Origin: Ophiosphaerella korrae
Lineage: Eukaryota > Ascomycota > Dothideomycetes > Pleosporales > Phaeosphaeriaceae
Assembly: GCA_028456385.1 (NCBI GenBank)
Contig: JALNQF010000730.1
Coordinates: 1-15,387 of the forward strand
Direction: 5' to 3'
DNA length: 15,387 nt
Shown: positions 1 to 10,949 of the stretch, in pieces
Layout of the letters: each line of letters begins with the position of its first letter
How positions within the stretch are numbered: position 1 is the stretch's first letter
The notes under the pieces: model-generated
Databases searched by the model: none
Told to the model about the DNA's origin: nothing
The model's input: the letters and a program-made list of their open reading frames with translations, nothing else
Translations under genes and position numbers: made by a program

Positions 1-2987
1 TTCTATTTATTACCTTTCTTAATTCTAATCTAGTAGTAGGCGTTCTAGATATCTAGTTTTATAAAGATTCTTACTTTCTATAGTTTATCTTATATTGTGT
101 CTATTTATAGTAAGGGGTATTAGTTCTTATTTATAATTATGTTAGTTTTTCTAAAGTCTACGTAAAGTCTTTTATTACTTATTCTTTTTTTGTCTATAAA
201 TATAAGTCTGTATACTACTAAGGACTTAGATTCTTATATTTATCCTTTCTTTAGTACGTTTTTAATAAACGTTTGTTTAATCTTAGATTCTTCTTCTATT
301 TTTTTATAAACTAGGCTCTATCCTACGTCTTTATCTTCCTTTAGATTTATTGCTAAATCCTATAGTTAATATTCTAGAAGGTAATCTTTAGGTTCTATAA
401 GCTATTTTTCCTATTTCTTATATTCTTCTAGGAATTCTCCTTTGTGTGTAGCTATGTTAGCTTTTAATATTTCTTTCTTAGGGTAGCTAATTTTCCCTAT
501 TCTCTAATCGATTCTAGGGTTAGTTATTTATAACTATAGCATTCCTAGTATTATATCTTGTTTATTATTAATTATTGTTATATCTATAACTATATTCTTA
601 ATTGTTATCTCTTCTAGTTCTAGTGTAGAGGGTGTTGTCTTAAACCTTATAGGTTCCTAGAATAGTTTTCTTTTAATTATACTTAGTTGTTGAGGGTACT
701 TCTTTATAGTATAAGTTATTCTTTAGTTTTCTACAAACTTCTTTAATATAAAGTTCTTTGTAGCTCTACTATTAATTATTAATTATACTTTCTTTCTTTA
801 ATAAGTGCCTATCTTTATAATATGTAGGCCTCTTATACTTTCTAGCCTTTTTTACTTTAGTATTTTTGTAAATTATCTATTTTCCTAGGGTTATAGCCTT
901 ATTTTAAGTTTATATTCTTTATATTTTAGATATTTATTATACTTATAATTATACTATAGTCTTCCTTAGACGTATTTCTTAGGTAGTTTTAGTCTAGGCC
1001 TTATTACTATATAACCTTCTTTAGGTATTATTTCCTATCTTTAGATATCTTCTACTAGAATTACTCTTGTATAGTTGTAGCCTCTTTTTCTTATAGGCTA
1101 TACTTTGTTATTTACCTTAGGGTTTCTATATATTATACAATTCTTTTCTAGGTATAATATCTATAATACTTTAAAATAAGCTAGATGTTTTAGGTTTATT
1201 ATTTTATTATCTCCTTCCTAGTAATTGTCTATTCTAGGTCTTGTGTTTGTTAGGACGTAGTATACTATTAGTACTTATAGTATATAGGCTTTGTTAATCT
1301 ATTACGTTTTTCTTATAAGGTACTACTATTCTTTTTATATAGGTATCCTTCCTACTATAACTATATATTACTTTATCTATTCTTAAAATAGTATAAATAT
1401 TATTTTTTTAGGATTACGTTCTTTCTAGTCTTTGTACGCTTCCTCTATACTTATAACTAGTAAGTATTTCTAAATAAATTTCTATTCTTTGTTTTATTCC
1501 TCTATATCTATTGTTGTATAGCTATTATAGCTATATATATCTAGCTAGGCGTACTCTATACCTCTTATACTAACCTATCTTTTACTTTCTTGTAGTCTTT
1601 TAGAGGAAGCTATAGTAGTCTCTTTATCTAGTGCTAGTCCTTTAGCCTAGATTAATAGGGTCTAAGGCTCTTCTCTTTCTAAGTCTTCTATTAGTAGGTC
1701 TATTATATACGCTATTTCTTCTAGCTATACTTTTATTCTTTCTTTTATTACTACTACTCTATTCTTTTATAAGAACTATCCTACTCTCTATTTACTAAAA
1801 AGATATATATAGTAGTTATCTTTGTAACAAAAAGTCTAATAGAGTATTATATATTATATTTCTTTACTCTTAGCTACCTTTTCTTAAGGTTTATCCTATA
1901 CTTATAGTATTTCTTTCTTTTTTTCTATTATCTTTAACTAAGTTTCTTTATCTTTTTTATAGTCCTTACTTTTGTATTCTTTTATATAGTGTTCTAGTTT
2001 CTTATATTTATAATATACTATATCCTTTTTCTTTTTTAATTAGTAGTCTTTCGCGTAGTAGCCTTTCTTACTATAGTTAAAACACGTAAAGTCTTTATTC
2101 TTCTTTCTCTTTCTATTCTTATTTGCGTTAAGGATTATAGGGTCTCTAGTGTCCTAGTTTCTAGTTTAGCTACTGTACTTATTCTTTTTCTATTCTTAAA
2201 GGTTGTTATTAATTTAAATTACCTATTGTTTTAGGGCTTCTAGTATCCTAGGTTTCTCTATATATATTATTTCGTATCGAATTTTTACGTTTAGCTCTTG
2301 TTTAAATCGCGATATAAGGGCTAATTTATTCTATTCTATGTTTTAGCTTAGTTATTTAAATTATAATACGTATTCTAAGACACTTTTGTTTTGTGTAAGC
2401 CTTTTAAGTTTTTCTTTAGCTTGTTAGGTAGTATCTATATCCCTAAATACTACTCTTATTTGTTTAGTAAAGTATTTATAACTTCTAAAAATAGCTCTAG
2501 TTTTATCTTTTTAGGTTATTAGAGAATGCGTCGTGTAGTCTGTCTAGTAAGGCTTGTACTATCTTATTGCGTCTTCTTTAAGGTGTAGTCTAATATATAT
2601 TACCTTCTTTTCTTCTATATCAAAGTATAGTACTTGTATATCTATCTAGAGTTATACTAACGCTATAAAGGGTCTTAATTTCTCCCTTATTCTATTAAAC
2701 TTTTTAAGAACAGGTATCTTAGGTAGTTTCTTTATTATACTTATTTCTAGTCGTTAGGTAATTAGCTCTATCTAGTTCTAGCCTTTAATAATAGCTTTAA
2801 TTTATACTTTGTTCTATTTTAAGTAATCTTGTAGTTCCTTGTTCTACGTTTCTAATACTTCGATTACTATCTTTATATCTTCTTTATCGTTAATTAGTTT
2901 GTTTATACAATCCTTAATTGTTTCCTATATAGTGCTATCTAACTTATAACTACTCCTAGGGGCTTTGCTTGTTAAACTTTCTACTAT
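1..2987 (-). pseudogene. RIP-inactivated gag-pol of element C (gag to start of reverse transcriptase)
   Basis: In an active element this gene would encode capsid/nucleocapsid, protease and reverse transcriptase in one polyprotein. The inferred start is the codon at 2987-2985, now ATA, within the same context as in B. A capsid-like gag domain is followed by two zinc knuckles at about 2084-1974. In the first knuckle the leading Cys is still TGT (2084-2082), which supports reading the Tyr codons at equivalent sites in B as lost cysteines. The protease motif at 773-762 reads Asn-Ser-Arg-Ala where the family has Asp-Ser-Gly-Ala. The sequence leaves the window inside reverse transcriptase, just past the motif-A Asp. 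In-frame TAA/TAG codons are frequent. In the protease region its sequence is almost that of B and clearly different from A. Confidence 0.85.
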
Positions 2988-3048
2988 CGTGTTAGCTAGA
3001 CCGTGCGCTACTTACGCTTCGCTTCTCGCAATAACTAAATTAGTAAGG

Positions 3049-3508
3049 TGTTAATAGCTTACTAGGGTCAACTTCCTAATAGCCTAAATAGGTATTAGTA
3101 GATTATAAGGTAATAGTAAAAGTTTGTATTATAATCTATAATAGGCTATAAATAATAGAAGATATTTTACAACTGTCTTTGTATTGTTGCTTATAGTTAA
3201 TAATTAAATTGCTAATACTATCCTAATAATGCGCATTGCTACTAACTATATAGTAACAATATCTTAGCAGCTTTATTGCTTTGTATTTACTAAGATTACA
3301 AATTTACAAATTCGTTATATAATAGCTTTACGACTTTGTATTTACTAAGATCGTAAATTTACGAATTTATTACGTGTCTATATTGTAATTAGCTTCCTAG
3401 TTAGACTTATTGTCCTATAGGTCGTTACCCCGCTTATCCTATGCTTCGTTAGTAGCTAAGCGTAGACTAATTAGTTCTATCTCGGTTTCCCTTGTTACTA
3501 CTATAACA
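3049..3508 (-). repeat. 5' LTR of element C (A-type U3), 460 bp
   Basis: The repeat begins TGTTA and ends TAACA, the usual TG...CA ends with a short inverted repeat. It matches the 459-bp 3' LTR of element A (14686-15144) along its whole length, in opposite orientation, including the 55-bp tandem repeat in the middle. It shares its first ~45 bp and its last ~200 bp with the 429-bp LTRs of element B. It should carry the promoter (U3), transcript start and polyadenylation signals, but I could not fix the R boundaries. The stretch at 3418-3495 keeps several CG pairs and is less eroded than the other LTRs. Confidence 0.88.
3269..3378 (-). repeat. Two-copy 55-bp tandem repeat in LTR of element C
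   Basis: Two units, 3269-3323 and 3324-3378, share the series AGCTTTA, CTTTGTATTTACTAAGAT and AAATTTAC at a period of 55 bp. The second unit contains a perfect 14-bp palindrome, TCGTAAATTTACGA (3351-3364); in the first unit the palindrome is imperfect. The position within U3 suggests a promoter or enhancer element, which is inference. The same two-unit array exists in the LTR of element A and is absent from element B. Confidence 0.85.
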
Positions 3509-4825
3509 ATATAAAGGTAATCCTAAAGAAAGAAATTAAAGGATAAGAAATAATCTAGATTCCTAAAGAAGAATATATATTAATTAGACTAGGACCTAAG
3601 TTATTAAAAGAATGCGTTAAAGAAATATAACTATAGTACAAGTATATATTTAATAAATACCTAAAATATAAGAACTATAAGCGCAAAATAGGACAATAGC
3701 TCTAAAAGAATAGATAATTTAGAGAAAAACCTAAGTAAGAAAAACTATATAGTATAACAGGTCTACACGTTATAAAAACAGGTATATACTAAAGATAGAA
3801 AGTATAAATTATAGTTAATAGTAGAGCTACAAAGAACTTTATATCTAAAAAGTTTGTAGAAAACTAAGGAATAAGTTATATAACGAAAAAATACCCTTAA
3901 TAACTTAGTACAATTAAAAGAAAACTATTCTAAGAACTTATTAGGTTTAAAACAGTACCTTTAATATTAAGACTAGAAAGATTAGAAATTAGAAATATAG
4001 TTATAGATATAACAACAATTAATAACAAACAAGATGTAATACGAGGAATACTATAGTTATAACTAGCTAACCTAAGGATTAATTAGAGAATAGGGAAAAT
4101 TAGCTAGTCTAAGAAAGAAATATTAAAAGCTAACATAACTATATACAAAGGATAGTTCCTAGAGGAATATAAGAAGTAGGAAAAATAACTTACTAAAATA
4201 GACAACTACCTTCTAGAATACTAACTATAGGACCTAGTAATAGAGCTAGAAGAAAGAAAGAACGTAGGATAGAGCCTAGTATATAGAAAAACAGAAGAAG
4301 AATCTAAGATTAAACAAGTATTTATATAAAACGTAGTTAAGAAAGGATAAATATAAGAATCTAAATCCTTAGTAGTATATAGACTTATATTCGTAGATAA
4401 GAAGGAAATAGATAAAAAATAACCTTATATAGAATTTAGAAAGATAAACGTAATTATAAATAAAAACTAATATCCCTTACTATAAATAGATAAAATATAA
4501 GATAGGCTATAAAAAGTAAAGATCTTTACAAAACTAGATATCTAAAATACCTACTACTAAATTAGAATTAAAAAAGGCAATAAATAAAAAACAGCGTTTA
4601 GAACGCAATATAGACTATATAAGTACCTAGTTATACTATTTAGACTTACGAATATACTAGCAGCCTTCTAAGAAAGAATTAATATAGTACTAAGAGAGTA
4701 CTTAGACGTATTTATATTTATATACCTAGATAATATCCTTATATTTTTAGAAATAGAAGAAGAGTATATATAATATATACACAAGGTACTAGAAAAATTA
4801 GTAGAAAGTAAACTATTTCTTAAAA

Positions 4826-4833
4826 TAAGGAAA
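4826..4833 (+). other. Site of a 22-bp frameshifting deletion in element A
   Basis: Element A reads directly from the AAAATAAG block into GAAATAGATTTCC, while B has 22 extra bases between them (8906-8927). The deleted stretch ends in ATAAAG, so AAG is repeated at both edges, which is typical of a slippage or end-joining deletion. It is the only net length difference I find between A and B across the whole aligned pol region. Confidence 0.75.
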
Positions 4834-5183
4834 TAGATTTCCTTAGATTTATTATTAAACTAGGAAAAATAAAAATTAACCTAGGAAAGATTAAATTAAT
4901 TAATAAATAGCTAATACTAAAGAACCTAAAAGAGGTATAATAATTCTATAGACTAGCGAACTTCTATAGGAAGTTAATAGTAGGATAGTCTAAAGATATA
5001 GAACTAATAACAAGAGTTATAAAGAAAGACACGCTATTTAAATAGATAAAAGAATATAATAAAGTATTTAATAAGATTAAAAGAAAGTTTATAGAGAACC
5101 TAGTTATTAGGATATATAACTTAGACCTACTAATAATAGTAAAAATAGACGTATCTAACTTAGTCTATAGAATAGTACTAATA

Positions 5184-5188
5184 TAGGA
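5184..5188 (+). repeat. Target-site duplication of element B, left copy (TAGGA)
   Basis: TAGGA precedes the 5' LTR of B and is repeated exactly at 12212-12216 after the 3' LTR. Five bases is the usual duplication length for Ty3/gypsy integrase. Removing 5189-12216 restores a continuous element A sequence that aligns with B across the junction. Confidence 0.93.
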
Positions 5189-5617
5189 TATTACAATAGT
5201 AACAAGAGAAATATAGATAGAACTAATTAGCCCTACGACTAAAGGATTAAGTTCTTACAAATACAAAGAATACGAACTTAATTAGGAAACTACATATAAT
5301 TAGGACACCTAGGGTAATCTATAATCTATAGACTCTTAGCGTTAATAGATTATAGATTAAGGTAATCTACGATCTATTGTTCTTAGTAGTAATAGATTAA
5401 TAGATTAGGATAAGTATATAGTTAGTAGCGACGCGCATTATTAAGATAGTATTAGCAATTTAATTATTAACTACAAGTAATAGTATAAGATAGTTGCAAA
5501 ATATCTTCTATTGTTTATAGCCTATTATAGATTATAATATAAACTTTTACTATTACTTTATAATCTACTAACACCTATTAAGGCTATTAGGAAGTTAACC
5601 CTAGTAAGCCTATAACA
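5189..5617 (+). repeat. 5' LTR of element B, 429 bp
   Basis: It begins TATTA (TG changed to TA by RIP; the 3' LTR still has TGTTA) and ends ...TATAACA. Against the 3' LTR (11783-12211) I count by eye about 33 differences in 429 positions, all but one of them transitions and no gaps. The middle of U3 (about 5305-5410) carries an inverted repeat not found in A or C, while the outer parts match their LTRs. Promoter elements cannot be assigned with confidence in such degraded sequence. Confidence 0.93.
5315..5359 (+). repeat. 15-bp perfect inverted repeat in U3 of element B
   Basis: TAATCTATAATCTAT (5315-5329) is the exact reverse complement of 5345-5359, with a 15-bp loop. Further TAATCTA and TAGATTA words follow up to about 5405. 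In the 3' LTR the left arm is at 11909-11923 and the right arm keeps 13 or more matching bases (11941-11953). It replaces the tandem repeat found in the A-type LTRs. It could be paired binding sites or a structure; function is unknown. Confidence 0.8.
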
Positions 5618-5678
5618 CCTTGCTAATTTAGTTATTGCGAGAAGTAAAGCGTAAGTAGCGTATAGTCTAGCTAACACG
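5618..5678 (+). other. Leader of element B between 5' LTR and gag
   Basis: This stretch of 61 bp separates the LTR from the inferred gag start. The primer-binding site should lie here. No clear TGG-starting tRNA complement follows the LTR, but RIP would convert TGG to TAG. An 8-base match (TTGCTAAT here, ATTAGCAA near 5453 in the LTR) would allow Tf1-like self-priming, but is too short to rely on. Element C has the same leader (3048-2988) with more CG pairs retained. Confidence 0.6.
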
Positions 5679-6581
5679 ATAGTAGAAAGTTTAATAAGTA
5701 AAGCCCCTAGGAGTAGTTATAAGTTAGATAGTACTATATAGGAAACAATTAAAGATCGTATAAACAAGCTAATTAATAATAAAGAAGATATAAAGATAGT
5801 AATTAAAGTATTAGAAACGTAGAATAGAGAACTACAAGATTACTTAAAATAGAACAAAGTATAAATTAAAGCTATTATTAAAGGCTAGAACTAGATAGAG
5901 CTAATTACCTAATAACTAGAAATAAGTACAATAAAGAAACTACCTAAGATACCTATTCTTAAAAAGTTTAATAGAATAAGGGAAAAATTAAGACTCTTTA
6001 TAGTGTTAGCATAACTCTAGATAGATATACAAGTACTATACTTTAATATAGAAGAAAAGAAAGTAATATATATTAGACTACACCTTAAAGAAGATATAAT
6101 AAGATAGTATAAGCCCTACTAGATAGATTACACAATATACTCTCTAATAACCTAAAAAGATAAAACTAGAGCTATTTTTAGAAGCTATAAATACTTTACT
6201 AAACGAATAAGAGTAGTATTTAGGGATATAGATATTACCTAATAAGCTAAAGAGAAACTTAAAAGGCTTATATAGAATAAGAGTGTTCTAGAATATATAT
6301 TATAATTTAAATAACTAAGCTAAAATATAGAATAGAACGAATTAGCCTTTATATTAAGATTTAAACAAGGACTAAATGTAAAAATCTAATACAAAATAAT
6401 ATATATAGAGAAACCTAGGACACTAGAAGCCCTAAAATAATAAGTAATCTAAATTAACGACGACTTTTAAGAATAGAAAAAGAATAAGTATAGTAGCTAA
6501 ATTAGAAACTAGGATACTAGAGACCCTATAATCCTTAACGTAAATAAGGATAGAAGGAAAAAGAAGAATAAAGACTTTACG

Positions 6582-6692
6582 TATTTTAACTATAGTAAGA
6601 AAGGCTACTACGCAAAAGACTACTAATTAAAGAAGAAAAAGGATATAGTATATTATAAATATAAGAAACTAGGACACTATATAAAGGAATAT
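6582..6692 (+). other. Two degraded CCHC zinc knuckles of gag (element B)
   Basis: The codons at 6582-6623 and 6651-6692 fit C-X2-C-X4-H-X4-C twice, with all six Cys positions reading Tyr (TAT/TAC for TGT/TGC). The His of the first knuckle is also Tyr, while that of the second remains CAC (6675-6677). These knuckles bind genomic RNA in nucleocapsid. The first Cys is still TGT in element C. Confidence 0.85.
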
Positions 6693-9600
6693 AAAAGTAA
6701 AGACTATAAAAAAGATAAGGAAACTTAGTTAAAGACGATAGAGAAAAAGAAAGAAATACTATAAGTATAGGCTAAACCTTAAGAAAAGGTAGCTAGGAGT
6801 AAAGAAATATAATATATAATACTCTATTAGACCTTTTGTTATAAAGACGACTACTATATATACTTTTCTAGTAAATAGAGAGTAAGATAGTTCTTATAAA
6901 AGAATAGAGTAGTAGTAACAAAAGAAAGAATAAAAGTATAGCTAGAAGAAATAGTATATATAATAGACTTACTAATAGAAGACTTAGAAAGGGAAGAGCC
7001 CTAGACCCTATTAATCTAGGCTAAAGGATAGGTACTAGATAAAGAGACTACTACAGCTTCCTCTAAAAGACTATAAGAAAGTAAAAGATAGGTTAGTATA
7101 AGAAGTATAGAGTACGCCTAGCTAGATATATATAGCTATAATAGCTATACAACAATAGATATAGAGGAATAAAACAAAGAATAAAAATTTGTTTAGAAAT
7201 ACTTACTAGTTATAAGTATAGAGGAAGCGTACGAAGACTAGAAAGAACGCAATCCTAAAGAAATAAAGTTTATACTATTTTAAGAATAGATAAAGTAATA
7301 TATAGTTATAGTAGGAAGGATACCTATATAAAGGAAATAGTAGTACTTTATAAGAAAAATATAATAGATTAACGAAGCCTATACACTATAAATACTAATA
7401 GTATACTACGTCTTAACAAACACAAGACCTAGAATAGATAGTTACTAGAGAGGGGATAACAAAATAATAGATCCTAAGTACTTAGTACATTTTAAAGTAT
7501 TATAGATATTATACCTAGAGAAGAATTGTATAATATATAGAAACCCTAAAGTAAATAATAAAGTATAGCTTATAAGAAGAAGAGGCTATAACTATATAAG
7601 AGTAATTCTAGTAGAAGATATCTAAGGATAGAAAATAATACTAGAAGAAGGTTACGTAGTAATAAGGCCTAGACTAAAACTACCTAGGAAATGCGTCTAA
7701 AGAAGACTATAGTATAAATACAAGTATAATAAATGTCTAAAATATAAAGAATATAAACTTAAAATAAGGCTATAGCTTTAGGAAGATAGATAATTTACAA
7801 AAATACTAAAGTAAGAAAGGCTAGAAAGTATAAGAAGCCTACATATTACGAAGATAGGCACTTATTAAAGAAAGAAAGTACAATTAATAATTAATAGTAG
7901 AGCTACAAGGAACTTTATATTAAAGAAGTTTATAGAAGGCTAAGGAATAACCTATACTATAAAGAAGTACCCTTAACAACTAAGTACAATTAAAGGAAAA
8001 CTATTCTAGGAACCTATAAGGTTTAAAACAACACCTTCTATACTAGAACTAGAAGAGATAACAATTAAGAATATAGTTATAGATATAACAATAATTAATA
8101 ATAAACAAGATATAATACTAGGAATGCTATAGTTATAAATAACTAACCCTAGAATTAATTAGAGAATAGAGAAAATTAGCTACCCTAAGAAAGAAATATT
8201 AAAAGCTAACATAGCTACATACAAAGGAGAATTCCTAGAAAAATATAAGAAATAGGAAAAATAGCTTATAGAACCTAAAGATTACCTTCTAGAATATTAA
8301 CTATAGGATTTAGTGATAAATCTAAAAGAAGATAAGGACGTAGGATAGAGCCTAGTTTATAAAAAAATAGAAGAAGAATCTAAGATTAAATAAACGTTTA
8401 TTAAAAATATACTAAAGAAAGGATAAATATAAGAATCTAAGTCTTTAGTAGTATACAAACTTATATTTATAGATAAAAAGGGAATAAGTAATAAAAGACT
8501 TTACGTAGACTTTAGAAAAACTAATACAATTATAAGTAAGAACTAATATCCTTTACTACAAATAGACGTAATACAAGATAGACTATAGAAAGCAAGAATC
8601 TTTACAAAACTAGATATCTAGAACGCCTACTACTAGATTAGAATTAAGAAAGGTAATAAATAGAAAATAGCGTTTAGAATACAATATAGACTATATAAAT
8701 ACCTAGTTATACTCTTTAGCTTAATAAACGCACTAGCAGCCTTCTAGGAAAGAATAAATATAGTACTAAGAGAGTACTTAGATATATTTATATTTGTATA
8801 CCTAGATAATATCTTTATATTCTTAGAAATAGAAGAAGAATATATACAGTATATATATAAAGTGCTAGAAAAACTAGTAGAAAGTAAACTATTCTTTAAA
8901 ATAAGAAAATGTAAATTCTATATAAAGGAAATAGACTTCCTTAGATTTATTATTGAACTAGGAAAAATCAAGATTAATCTAGAAAAAATTAGATTAATTA
9001 ACAAATAGCTAATACTAAAGAACTTAAAGGAAGTATAATAATTTTATAGCCTAGCTAACTTTTACAAAAAGTTAATAGTAGAATAGTCTAAAGATATAGA
9101 ACTAATAACAAAGCTTATAAAAAAAGATACACTATTTAAATAGACAAAGGAATATAATAAAGTATTTAAGAAGATTAAAAAGAAGTTTATAGAAAACCTA
9201 GTTATTAGAATATATAACCTAGACCTACTAGTAATAGTAAAAATAGACGTATCTAATTTAGTCTATAGAATAGCACTAATACAAGAAGACCTAAAGACTA
9301 AGAAAGAGTATTTAGTTAAATACTTCTCTAAGAAAATAAAGCTAGTAGAGCTTAACTATCTAATTTACAACAAAGAGATACTAGTAATCTATAAAGTATT
9401 TAAATAATAGAGAGTATACCTATAAAGAGTAAAATACTAAACAAAGGTCTATATAGACTATAGGAATCTTATAAGATTTATACTAAATAAAGAACTAATA
9501 TAACAATATATAAGATAGTAGGAATTCCTATTAATATTTAATATAGAAATTATACATACAAAAGAGAAAGATAACTAATTTATAGACGCCTTTAGTAGAA

Positions 9601-10949
9601 GACTAGACTTATAGAAAGAAGTAAGCGCTACTAGTATAGTTCTAGTTAAAAACGAAGAAGGATATTTAGTCCTAAATATACCTAAAATAGCCGCAACACT
9701 TAAAAGAAAGAGTAGTAAGCTAGATAAATAGATTTAGGAAGAAATAAGAAAAGCCCCTAAAGAGATAAAAAAACTTAAAATTAAAGAAAGTCTTGTAAAA
9801 GCCTATAGAAGAACGTATATTCTAGGAAAAATACAAAGAGAATTTATACAATAGTTCTATAAACTACTAGTATATAGATATTAAGGAATTAACAAAATAC
9901 TAGATAGACTACTAAGAGATTACTATATCTTAAGAGTAAGATAACTAGTAATAGAAGTACTACAAGATTATATAGAATACTAGAGGAATAAGTATAGTAG
10001 ATACGTACTATATAAGAAGTTATAACTAGTAGAAGTACTAGAATAACTATAGAGAGTTATTATAATAGATTTTATTATAAAACTACCTAAGTTAAAAGAC
10101 CTAATATTAGGAGTTAAGTATAATAGAATCCTAATAATAGTAGATAAACTTATAAAGTACTTATACTTTAGACTATATAAAGAAAAAAGTAGAATAGAAG
10201 TTATAGTATACTAGGTTCTAGGAACTATAATTAGCTAATACAGACTACTAGACAAGATTATTATAGATAGAGACGTAAGATTTATATTAAAACTATAGGG
10301 AACAATAATAGTACAATTAGGAATTAAATATATAATATTAATAGCATACTACCTATAGATAGATAGATAATTAGAACGTATAAATTAGATAGTAGAATAA
10401 TACTTAAGATACTACCTTAATTATAACTAGAATAACTAGGTATAGTTACTACCTATAGTATAGTTAGTATACAACAGCGTAAAGAATAAGATAATAGGAG
10501 TATTACCTTTCTTTATAAACTATAGATTTAACCCTAGTGTATATAGAACACTAAGACTAGAGATATCTTAGTCTCTAAGAGGAGAAAACTTTGCTAATAG
10601 ACTTAAAGATATATACAAGTAATTAAGATAGGATATAGAATTCCTATATAATTAAATAGTAAAGTACTATAACAAGAAATATAAAGAGGGACTCTAATTT
10701 AAAAAGAGAGAAAAAGTATAGTTAGTATAGAAAAATATTAAGAGCAAGAGACTAAGCTTAAAATTAGACTACGTTAAGATAGGACTATATAAAATTAAGA
10801 AAGAAGTTACGCTAGTTATATTTAAACTAAAGCTACTAAACAAAATAAAGATACACCTAACCTTCTACGTAGTACTACTTAAGACAGTACTATAAAACGC
10901 AAAACTACTAGTATACAAAGTAGATATATATAGAGAATAAGAAGAATAG

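Larger units (their letters stand above)
1..3508 (-). mobile_element. Element C: Ty3/gypsy chromovirus, 5' part only
   Basis: This is the 5' portion of an LTR retrotransposon read on the minus strand: 5' LTR (3508 down to 3049), short leader, then gag-pol running off the window at base 1. Its internal part pairs with element B base for base: C position p corresponds to B position 8666-p over about 3,048 bp, with no net insertion or deletion in the stretches I compared. The LTR has TGTTA...TAACA ends. Element A sequence starts immediately outside at 3509, so C was inserted into A. The matching target-site duplication would start with ATATA (3509-3513) and should lie beyond the left edge, with the missing 3' half. 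The copy is riddled with RIP stops. It looks slightly less mutated than A or B, because several CG and TG pairs survive around the leader and LTR. Confidence 0.9.
3509..5188 (+). mobile_element. Element A, left part: Ty3/gypsy chromovirus body interrupted by C and B
   Basis: This is the body of element A between the insertion of C (left boundary 3508/3509) and the insertion of B (right boundary 5188/5189). It aligns with B at a constant offset of 4,076 bp from 3817 to about 4829, and of 4,098 bp after a 22-bp deletion. It therefore corresponds to about B 7585-9286: the end of the gag-protease linker, protease and reverse transcriptase up to the start of RNase H. The element resumes at 12212. 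Its sequence is clearly more diverged from B than C is, so A is an older or separate subfamily member. Confidence 0.9.
3509..5188 (+). pseudogene. gag-pol of element A, first segment (protease and reverse transcriptase)
   Basis: The protease active-site motif is at 3817-3828 and reads Asn-Ser-Arg-Ala instead of Asp-Ser-Gly-Ala. Reverse transcriptase follows. Its motif-A Asp is kept at 4537-4539, and the YxDD box at 4723-4734 reads Tyr-Leu-Asp-Asn, so the second catalytic Asp is lost. After about 4829, 22 bp present in B (8906-8927) are missing. This shifts the frame and removes the stretch before the conserved 'DFL' segment of the thumb. The RNase H Asp at 5148-5150 lies in the new frame. Numerous TAA/TAG codons interrupt the gene. 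The segment ends where element B was inserted; the downstream half is at 12212. Confidence 0.87.

Noticed and set aside
3269..3378. Repeat array resembling a CRISPR or satellite
   Set aside because: There are only two head-to-tail units without unique spacers, located in the U3 of an LTR, with an orthologous pair in element A.
3509..5188. Element A left part as a solo or independent truncated element
   Set aside because: It joins exactly to 12212 across the TAGGA duplication of B and aligns with B in continuous register, so it is one element split by insertion.
5618..5640. Primer-binding site for a specific tRNA, or Tf1-like self-priming
   Set aside because: No TGG-starting complement is visible after the LTR, and the 8-base complement to the LTR near 5453 is likely by chance in such AT-rich DNA. 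RIP could have erased the real site.
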